A stretch of 25,770 nt of DNA from positions 1 through 25,770 of IMG/VR virus record IMGVR_UViG_3300025127_000237; one strand, written 5' to 3'. The translations under genes were made by a program, and so were the position numbers. The notes beneath the pieces were generated by a model. The model was not told the origin of the DNA and ran no database searches. It saw nothing but the letters and a program-made list of their open reading frames with translations. Positions 19,735 to 25,770 of the stretch are shown in pieces; the first letter of the stretch is position 1; every line of letters begins with the position of its first letter. The stretch comes from a virus.

Positions 19735-21696
19735 TCATTTTATTGTACCCCAGTTTGGTCCAGATTCATAGTCTACTTTGTTCTTAACCTCTAGGGGTAT
19801 GGTTTCTTCCATTATACTTTTGATCAACTTTGATTCGTGGTCCGTGGTCGAAAAACAAAGTTCATCGTGTATTTGTATATGTGGTATTATACCTTTTTCA
19901 TATAAGTCTACCATAGCCTTCTTTGTCATATCTGCAGCTGACCCTTGTATCAATCTGTTTAAAGCTTTGTATGTAAAAGCTGGTGTGTAGTATCTTTCAA
20001 AGTAATCCATGTAATTTGGATCTATTTTATTTTCTTTAAATTTATCTAACATTTCAGCTTTAAATGCTTCACGTGCTTGTTGCTCTGTATATAATGGCAC
20101 TTCATTAAATCTATTTGTTTCAGGATTCCACTCTTTGTTTGTTGTCTCCCACTTATCAAATCTACAAAATCTATCATGCAAGGTAAATAATAATTTATTT
20201 TCTTTTGCAAATTCTATTAGCTCTTGTGATAACTGACGTACAAAAGGCACACGACTGTGATACTCGTTAAATAATTCTTTAGCCTGTCTTTGATCTAGAC
20301 CTAACTCTTTTTGAAGTTTTATCTTACCCATACCATAGAAAAGACCTAGGTTGATTGTTTTTGCCTGTTTCCTGGAGATATTAGCCATGTCAGCGACTAT
20401 CTGATGGAAATCGGCATCATCCCTATCAAATTCATCTGCAAGGCTCTCCGTGCCTGGTAGACCTAATTTAATAGCATAATGCACTACAATACGTGGTTCT
20501 TGTTGTGAATAGTCAAAACTACCCCATTTCTTACCATCTTCAGGTATAAATAATTCTCTCATCTTTTTACCTATGTACCCTTTAGATGGTATTTGTTGTA
20601 AGTTTGGATTTGACATACTAAATCTACCGGTGACTGTGCCACCAGAATCTGATCTTATTTGATTTATATCTGCATGTATTCTACCATCGTGTACATATTC
20701 TAACAAACCATCTATAAAAGTATTGACTGCTTTGTCATATTCTCTTGCTTTTGCAATCATACGTAAACATTTATCACTGTGTGTTTTTAAATAATCTTTT
20801 GGAAGTTGTGGCATTTTAGATTTGGGTGTAACTTTATAATCTTTAATACGTCTATTATCTAATAAATTTTTTATAGAAGCTGCAGCCCATATATCAACTT
20901 TAATTGTGGTAACACTTTCTATTGCATCTACGATTTGTTTCGTACGTTTTTTAAGATGTCTACCAAACTCAATAGCTTTTGCTACATCTATTTTAACACC
21001 TTTAAACTTCATCTCAACTAAACACAAAAATAATTTTGTTTCTAACTCAAATATTTGTCTACAAGTCTTTTGCTCTCCATCATCTTTAGTGTATAATACT
21101 TCGTCAATTTTTTTATTAAAAAGATTCCATAGCTTATAAGTTAAGTTTACATCCTGCTTTGCATATTCTTTTACAATTGATGCAGGAAGTTTGTGCATGT
21201 TAGTCATTGGGTCTTTGACTGTACCACCAGACCATTCTAATGTTTTTTGTTGTAAATCGTATTTATATTTTTCTTCATTAAGATAATCTTTTGACAGTGA
21301 ATCAAGTGAGTATCTAAATCTATTTTCGTCAATAACAGATGCAGCTATCATAGTATCTACTATTCTACCTTTTATCATTTTACCAGTAACAGCTCTAATC
21401 CAACACACATCATACATTGCATTGTGAAATACTTTTGTAATTTTTTTGTTTTGAAATATTTTATCGTTTAATACTTGCCATATTTTTTCTATTCTATCGT
21501 AGGCTATGTCAGTGTCGGAGTGACGTAATGGAAAGTAGGCTATGTCATTGTTTGTTGCAACTGCTATGCCACAAACAAAACCATCTTTCCGTATTGCACC
21601 TGATCCTTTTGTTTTTAAATTTGGATCGTAAGTTTCAATATCTATTGCAACTGTGTCTACATCTTTTAAATTTAAATCCTCTGGTGTATTACACAT
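19735..21696 (-). CDS. polA: DNA polymerase I (family A) with 3'-5' exonuclease
   Basis: The replicative polymerase. The 653 residues hold an N-terminal DnaQ-type proofreading domain (AIDIETYDP, D19 and E21) and a family A polymerase domain; there is no 5'-3' exonuclease. Motif A is DYSQQEPR (D395), motif B is RKQAKTINLGLFYGMG with L450 at the position of E. coli Phe762, and motif C is HIQIHDELCF (D611). GRFSMSNPNLQQIPSK precedes motif A. All catalytic acids are present. The Leu at the 762-equivalent position has been linked in studies of marine phage polymerases to slower, more accurate synthesis and possibly temperate lifestyle. GAGAGGG precedes the ATG; it overlaps the DUF3310 gene by 8 bases. 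Confidence 0.98.
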   Translation of the reverse strand: MCNTPEDLNLKDVDTVAIDIETYDPNLKTKGSGAIRKDGFVCGIAVATNNDIAYFPLRHSDTDIAYDRIEKIWQVLNDKIFQNKKITKVFHNAMYDVCWIRAVTGKMIKGRIVDTMIAASVIDENRFRYSLDSLSKDYLNEEKYKYDLQQKTLEWSGGTVKDPMTNMHKLPASIVKEYAKQDVNLTYKLWNLFNKKIDEVLYTKDDGEQKTCRQIFELETKLFLCLVEMKFKGVKIDVAKAIEFGRHLKKRTKQIVDAIESVTTIKVDIWAAASIKNLLDNRRIKDYKVTPKSKMPQLPKDYLKTHSDKCLRMIAKAREYDKAVNTFIDGLLEYVHDGRIHADINQIRSDSGGTVTGRFSMSNPNLQQIPSKGYIGKKMRELFIPEDGKKWGSFDYSQQEPRIVVHYAIKLGLPGTESLADEFDRDDADFHQIVADMANISRKQAKTINLGLFYGMGKIKLQKELGLDQRQAKELFNEYHSRVPFVRQLSQELIEFAKENKLLFTLHDRFCRFDKWETTNKEWNPETNRFNEVPLYTEQQAREAFKAEMLDKFKENKIDPNYMDYFERYYTPAFTYKALNRLIQGSAADMTKKAMVDLYEKGIIPHIQIHDELCFSTTDHESKLIKSIMEETIPLEVKNKVDYESGPNWGTIK

Positions 21697-21907
21697 TGTA
21701 ATCCCTCTCTATAATCATTTCTATAAAATGTATCGCTTTCAATAAATCTTCCTTACCATTCTTGTCCTGATGACGTATGATATATTTTATAGCACAACCT
21801 TCAGGATATAACAACTTATTCTCAACTACAAACTTGCTCGGCTGTATGACATACTTTTGATAGTGACTTCCGCCGTGCTGCTTGTCCCAAACATTTTTCT
21901 TTTTCAT
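21689..21907 (-). CDS. DUF3310 protein (T7 gp1.7-like)
   Basis: The 72-aa product matches the DUF3310 pattern: HYQKYVIQPSKFVVENKL, a short loop, then CAIKYIIRHQDKNGKEDLLK. Family members include the T7 gp1.7 nucleotide kinase, so a role in nucleotide supply for replication is possible; no Walker-type motif is visible. Start chosen at ATG 21905-21907 because it overlaps the helicase stop (ATGA) with GGGGGT upstream; an ATG 45 bases upstream would lie inside the helicase gene. It is coupled to polA downstream. Confidence 0.85.
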   Translation of the reverse strand: MKKKNVWDKQHGGSHYQKYVIQPSKFVVENKLLYPEGCAIKYIIRHQDKNGKEDLLKAIHFIEMIIERDYNV

Positions 21908-23466
21908 CTTACCCCCAGTGTATAATCTGCTTGCGATGATACAGTCCAACAATCAAACTTGCCTCTACTGTATGCAACATATTTTAATCTTAATTGTGTA
22001 AAGTAATCTTCTGGTTGAAACCTAGAGATATCTACAATTACATTGTCAAATGTAAGTCCTTTTATTTTGTGAATGTTAGCATATTTAACTCTTGGTTTAT
22101 CTTCGGACCAACCTTGACGAATAATTTTTTTTATGTAAATCATTCTTTTATCAAAGTCTTCTTGTTTCAAACCTTTTTTTAATGCTATTAATGCAAAGTC
22201 TTTTTGTTCAACAGAAGATTCTTTTAAAAGTTTTAATTTAATTAAATCGTGTATGGTGTAATCTTTTTCAATCCAACCCTCAAAATCATACTCTCCTTGT
22301 TTATAAACAATTACTTTGCTACCCATGTATTGCCAAAAATTTTTTATTTGTTGTAGAGACACAGGTTTACCCTCTATAAACTCTGGCCAAATTTTATGAC
22401 ACTCTAACTCTTTATTTGATACGTAAACAGAGCTTTCTAAATGTGCAAATCTTATACCATGTCTAATTAAAAAACTTCTTACCCAAGAATCCACAGGTTT
22501 TTGACGATATGTAAATAAAAAAGTTTCTTCTGTATTTTTTATTTTATCTAATAATATTTGTAGCGCGCTACAATTTCTATCTAAACTAGGTAATTTGTAA
22601 TGATTTCCAACTACGTCTGTTGGTTTCCATATCCTGTGTGTTCCGTATTCATCCCAAATAGGTTTTATAATTTCTTTACAATATGAGTTTATAGTTTGAC
22701 TACATCTATACCCTTGCTCTAACTCTTTAGCACCTTTTGATAGACTATAAAATTCTTCTGAGTCTGCACCAGCCCATTCAAATATAGTTTGGTCAGGGTC
22801 TCCAACAAACCAATACTCTTTTGCTTTTATAGCAATTTTATCTAAAGCTATCTTTTGAGTCCTGTTACTATCTTGTGCCTCGTCAACTATCAAAGCATCT
22901 ATGTCAGGGTCTACTGCTTTTTCTATAAATCTTTTTATCATGTCATGATAATCCAATTTACCGTTTTCTTTATTGTACTTTTCTACTATCGGTAACATAT
23001 TTTCAATATCGGTTATGGAATAACCATGATATTTTTTATTAGATTTTTTCCAATGTTCTTTTAAACTCCTGTTAAATCCGTAAGCCTCCTTTACAAATTT
23101 AAAATAACCATGTTCTCTATTTTCAAAAGCATCAGCTGTAACTTTGTGTCTTTGAAAAATTGTATCTATTCTACATAAATTTTTATAATCATCGTAATCT
23201 AAAACCTCTTCACCTATGGTTGCTTTCTTTTTACAATATCTGTGTATGGTGCAAATGTTATATTTTAATTCTTTTTTAGTTACATTTTGCATCTCTGGTA
23301 GTTTTAATATCTCATCTCTTATTTCGTCAGCTGCTACATTTGTGTGTGATAAAATTATTATATTTTTGTAATTAAATTTTTTTAAAAGTTCAGAGTATTT
23401 ACCTGTAATAAATCTAGAAGTTTTACCAGTACCTGGTGGACCCACCATAAAATTAGGTTGCTTCAT
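21904..23466 (-). CDS. UvrD/Rep-like superfamily 1 helicase
   Basis: The 520 residues show all main SF1 motifs: Walker A GPPGTGKT at 9-16, motif II VDEAQD at 194-199, motif III GDPDQTIFEWAGA at about 222-234, motif IV QGYRCSQTI, motif V HKIKGLTFDNVIV at about 467, and motif VI YVAYSRGKF near 498. It should be an ATP-driven 3'-5' helicase moving ahead of the polymerase or during recombination. AAGGAG lies before the ATG. It overlaps the primase by 14 bases and DUF3310 by 4, so it is translated within the replication operon. It is shorter than cellular UvrD (about 720 aa). Confidence 0.95.
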   Translation of the reverse strand: MKQPNFMVGPPGTGKTSRFITGKYSELLKKFNYKNIIILSHTNVAADEIRDEILKLPEMQNVTKKELKYNICTIHRYCKKKATIGEEVLDYDDYKNLCRIDTIFQRHKVTADAFENREHGYFKFVKEAYGFNRSLKEHWKKSNKKYHGYSITDIENMLPIVEKYNKENGKLDYHDMIKRFIEKAVDPDIDALIVDEAQDSNRTQKIALDKIAIKAKEYWFVGDPDQTIFEWAGADSEEFYSLSKGAKELEQGYRCSQTINSYCKEIIKPIWDEYGTHRIWKPTDVVGNHYKLPSLDRNCSALQILLDKIKNTEETFLFTYRQKPVDSWVRSFLIRHGIRFAHLESSVYVSNKELECHKIWPEFIEGKPVSLQQIKNFWQYMGSKVIVYKQGEYDFEGWIEKDYTIHDLIKLKLLKESSVEQKDFALIALKKGLKQEDFDKRMIYIKKIIRQGWSEDKPRVKYANIHKIKGLTFDNVIVDISRFQPEDYFTQLRLKYVAYSRGKFDCWTVSSQADYTLGVR

Positions 23467-24895
23467 TTATTATCTCCTTAAATTCTCCATCAATAATTAA
23501 ATCTTCTTGCTCCAATCTTTGATTGATTAATTGCCATGATACACAAGATTTATTATTAAACTTTCCGTGTTTCTTTTTTGCTTTCAATATATTTTGACAT
23601 TTAATTACTAAATCAACCCTCGCTAAATTTACTTTTTGTTTATGTAAATAATCTTCAAATTTATCTAAATTAAATTCTAATATATTTTTTTGCATATTGT
23701 AATAAGGTAGACCAAAGTTTGCTAATTCTTTTTTGTTTGTGTACGCTTTTTCTTCTGCAATATAATTTTTAAAATGTTTTACAAATCTTAAATCCTCTTC
23801 TGCCTCTTCAACATAGTTTGTAGACTTTTCTCTTGCTTCATACTTTCTACGCATAATCTCCTCAAAGTCTGCAGGTTTCATTTCTGGAATCCAAACAGAA
23901 GCTTTACTTATCACAGCATCATAAAATAATTTTTTATTTCTAAGTGTAGGACCGTCTACTGTAATAGTTTTTTCAACGGCCTCACCCTGCACTACAGCAT
24001 TTATTTTTACAAAATATCTATCACTGCCATACTCTATTATTTGTCCGATAGATTGTTTTGCTTCTTCGCTTGTAGCCTCTTGCACGCCAATCCAACTAAA
24101 CAATGTTGCTATTGTTTTTGTGGAGCACCCAATAATCTCTGCTAGTTTTGGCATACCAAATTTTCTATTTGCTTTCTTATGTGTAGTTCCTTTTTTCTTT
24201 CTTTTTTCTGATTCTTCATCTTTTGCTGCTATAGAAATTTTATATACAAAATCATCTATATCATCTACGCTCCACTCTGTATGTTTTAACAATACACCCG
24301 CCATGGCAGTGCAGTAATCGTCTCTTTGTCCAGACCCTGCATAAGTAATACATAAGGCTGCAGCTAAAGCAATCTTACCAAGATCAACTTTAAGATTACC
24401 TGGGTATTCATCTATGCCATCATATTTAACCCATTGAACTATTTCGTTCGTTGTATGATATTTTGTTTCTGGAACTAATGTATATTTGTTTGCGCCATGC
24501 CTTATCTCGCATAATGTTGCGCCATGACCATAGTCTTTATAATAATTTTCTAATTCTTTTGGTAATGCAAATTTCTTGTAGTCTGATGTTCCAGACCAAA
24601 GATAATGACTTGATGGATTATTTCTTCTACCAAATATTGCGCCACATGATTTTATATGGTCGCTTGTAAATCTTTTAACAACAGGATTATCAATATCAAA
24701 ATCTATGTATTGATCTAATCTAAGTCCTATCTGTTTTGTTGAGTGTTCTATTCTCCATTCTTCTTTCGTAATTTTAAAATCAGGGTCGGACCATTTCTCA
24801 ACCACAGCCTGCTTTGTATCGCAGGGTATGATTACCCGTCCCAGATCTATCCAATCTTCATACGTAACCGGTGCTTTATTAATCTTCTCACTCAT
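23453..24895 (-). CDS. Primase-polymerase of the archaeo-eukaryotic primase type
   Basis: The N-terminal 200 residues resemble phage prim-pol (PF09250-like) domains: the metal-binding pair in YIDFDIDNP (D65, D67), SSHYLW (H97) and CEIRHGANKYTLVP, which belongs to the nucleotide-binding part. The C-terminal half, from about GQRDDYCTAMAGVLL, looks like a helical primase C-terminal domain, and no helicase motifs are present. It should make primers on unwound DNA together with the neighbouring helicase and polymerase. The ATG has no Shine-Dalgarno sequence and lies 9 nt after an intrinsic terminator stem, which suggests controlled read-through. Confidence 0.82.
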   Translation of the reverse strand: MSEKINKAPVTYEDWIDLGRVIIPCDTKQAVVEKWSDPDFKITKEEWRIEHSTKQIGLRLDQYIDFDIDNPVVKRFTSDHIKSCGAIFGRRNNPSSHYLWSGTSDYKKFALPKELENYYKDYGHGATLCEIRHGANKYTLVPETKYHTTNEIVQWVKYDGIDEYPGNLKVDLGKIALAAALCITYAGSGQRDDYCTAMAGVLLKHTEWSVDDIDDFVYKISIAAKDEESEKRKKKGTTHKKANRKFGMPKLAEIIGCSTKTIATLFSWIGVQEATSEEAKQSIGQIIEYGSDRYFVKINAVVQGEAVEKTITVDGPTLRNKKLFYDAVISKASVWIPEMKPADFEEIMRRKYEAREKSTNYVEEAEEDLRFVKHFKNYIAEEKAYTNKKELANFGLPYYNMQKNILEFNLDKFEDYLHKQKVNLARVDLVIKCQNILKAKKKHGKFNNKSCVSWQLINQRLEQEDLIIDGEFKEIINEAT

Positions 24896-24903
24896 AAATA
24901 AAA

Positions 24904-24937
24904 AGTGGGCGTTTCCACTCTCGCTTAGACGCCCACT
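24904..24937 (-). terminator. Intrinsic terminator or attenuator before the primase
   Basis: On the minus strand AGTGGGCGT and ACGCCCACT form a 9-bp stem with a 16-nt loop, immediately followed by TTTTATTT and the primase ATG. It is a textbook rho-independent terminator between two genes of the same operon, so it should reduce transcription of the replication genes relative to the gene upstream. Confidence 0.85.
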
Positions 24938-24947
24938 ACCTAGGATA

Positions 24948-25700
24948 CTATAAATTCAAAGATTTTTTTGTTTGCTCTTGAACTTCAGGTTTTGCTTGGA
25001 TCTCACCCTTACCTACAGATTCTGCAAAAGCTTTTGCCGAGTCATAGATAGTTTTATCTGTGACTGGTCCTACCTTTGCTACATCCCAACCAAACCATGT
25101 TCCTTTGTCGTTAGACATCTGAACAGTGGATAGTTTATAAATGTGGCTGTAAGTTGGCGGAGTAAACAAACCATTCTTACCCTGCATTTTAATACCCATC
25201 ATCATTGAGTTCCACTTTCTACTAACTTTAAGTTGAGTAGATTTCATGGAAATCAAAGCTGTAGATGGATTATCACCGACAGTTAACACAAAGTGGCTTG
25301 CAGTATTTTCAAGATAGTTACCGTTTGCTAATCTATCTTTATAGTCTTTACCTCTAGTGGTTTGACTAATTATATCACTGTCTGCCTCGTGAATTGCAAC
25401 AGGTGCACCAGTGCTGGTACCTCTGTCTTGCCACTCAATGTATTGTCTTTTGTAAAAGACTGGCACAACTTCTATTGTGTCATACAACTGATTGGTTACA
25501 GTATTTATGATTTTGCCTGGCTCTGCGCCCTCGACATATTTACCATCTCTTTTGTTTACCTCCGGAGATAGTTGTCCCAAAATTTTTAAGAAAGGCAACG
25601 CAAGATCTTCCTGCGATATATTTTGAGCACCTTTGTTTGCATCAGCTTCCATATCAAATGTAGCTAGTGCACCATTCTTTTTTTCTGTTACTTGGTTCAT
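24948..25700 (-). CDS. Replication-block protein, possibly ssDNA-binding, 250 aa
   Basis: A 250-aa soluble protein with an acidic, flexible N-terminus, a central part rich in beta-forming segments (TIEVVPVFYKRQYIEWQDRG, then HFVLTVGD and ALISMKSTQLKVSRKWNS) and a Lys/Gln tail. It lies first in the replication operon and upstream of a terminator, which suggests abundant expression, as for single-strand-binding proteins. The C-terminus lacks the usual acidic tip. No motif proves the role, so this is a positional guess. AAGGAAC precedes the ATG. Confidence 0.6.
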   Translation of the reverse strand: MNQVTEKKNGALATFDMEADANKGAQNISQEDLALPFLKILGQLSPEVNKRDGKYVEGAEPGKIINTVTNQLYDTIEVVPVFYKRQYIEWQDRGTSTGAPVAIHEADSDIISQTTRGKDYKDRLANGNYLENTASHFVLTVGDNPSTALISMKSTQLKVSRKWNSMMMGIKMQGKNGLFTPPTYSHIYKLSTVQMSNDKGTWFGWDVAKVGPVTDKTIYDSAKAFAESVGKGEIQAKPEVQEQTKKSLNL

Positions 25701-25701
25701 G

Positions 25702-25770
25702 TTACTTGTTCCTTTTTATTGTTGTTTTATTCTCCGAGAACACCCCGAAGATTTCCGTTGGCATTTCTTT
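25702..25770 (-). CDS. 3' end of an unidentified gene
   Basis: An open frame enters from the right edge and ends at TAA 25702-25704, one base before the start codon of the 250-aa gene. The visible C-terminus reads EIFGVFSENKTTIKRNK. The frame contains an ATG at 25762-25764, so it could also be a 20-aa peptide. There is too little sequence to identify it. Confidence 0.4.
   Translation of the reverse strand, partial: KEMPTEIFGVFSENKTTIKRNK

Overview
The window looks like part of the genome of a tailed double-stranded DNA phage, probably an uncultured marine podovirus- or siphovirus-like phage of an AT-rich alphaproteobacterium (SAR11-type host is my guess). The reasons are the AT-rich composition, densely overlapping genes almost all on the minus strand, a terminase/portal block, a family A DNA polymerase with helicase and primase, a 2OG-Fe(II) oxygenase, a LAGLIDADG endonuclease and many tiny genes of the kind seen in marine phage contigs. 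No integrase, tRNA, CRISPR array or insertion sequence was found.

Layout (genes on minus unless stated). 1-8878: packaging and virion block, transcribed right to left as TerL, two very large unrecognised proteins (744 and 782 aa), a P22-type portal, then three tiny genes. 8879-9077: a short spacer with GC-rich hairpins. 9078-10848: small genes (one with Cys/His pairs) and an unrecognised 325-aa protein. 10885-12228: a plus-strand, visibly GC-richer cassette with a divergent promoter, a roughly 330-nt region that folds into consecutive helical domains (candidate structured RNA), a heptanucleotide repeat array, a GP88-family gene, a small basic gene and a second heptanucleotide array. 12130-12735: VRR-NUC-like nuclease and a small gene. 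12774-13295 (+): terminase small subunit. 13538-13799: a 12-unit 11-bp iteron-like array with an AT-rich flank. 13800-16789: small genes, a PD-(D/E)XK exonuclease, a 2OG oxygenase, a homing endonuclease, a lipoprotein and a ribbon-helix-helix regulator. 16845-17057 (+): a small secreted protein. 17136-19725: small genes, including a possible two-gene spanin set. 19735-25700: replication block (DNA polymerase A, DUF3310, UvrD-like helicase, AEP primase, abundant early protein), with an intrinsic terminator between the last two.

How it works together. The right-hand block supplies primer synthesis, unwinding and synthesis, helped by two nucleases and a DUF3310 protein; the left-hand block builds and fills the capsid. 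The middle is the control and accessory zone. It holds a family of near-consensus sigma-70 promoters, nearly all with a 17-bp spacer, most within 6-7 nt of a start codon, and most sharing the octamer TATAGGAT. This suggests host RNA polymerase transcription, leaderless mRNAs and a common operator. The most promising undescribed element is the structured RNA/GP88/heptanucleotide-repeat cassette; the second is the iteron array beside terS.
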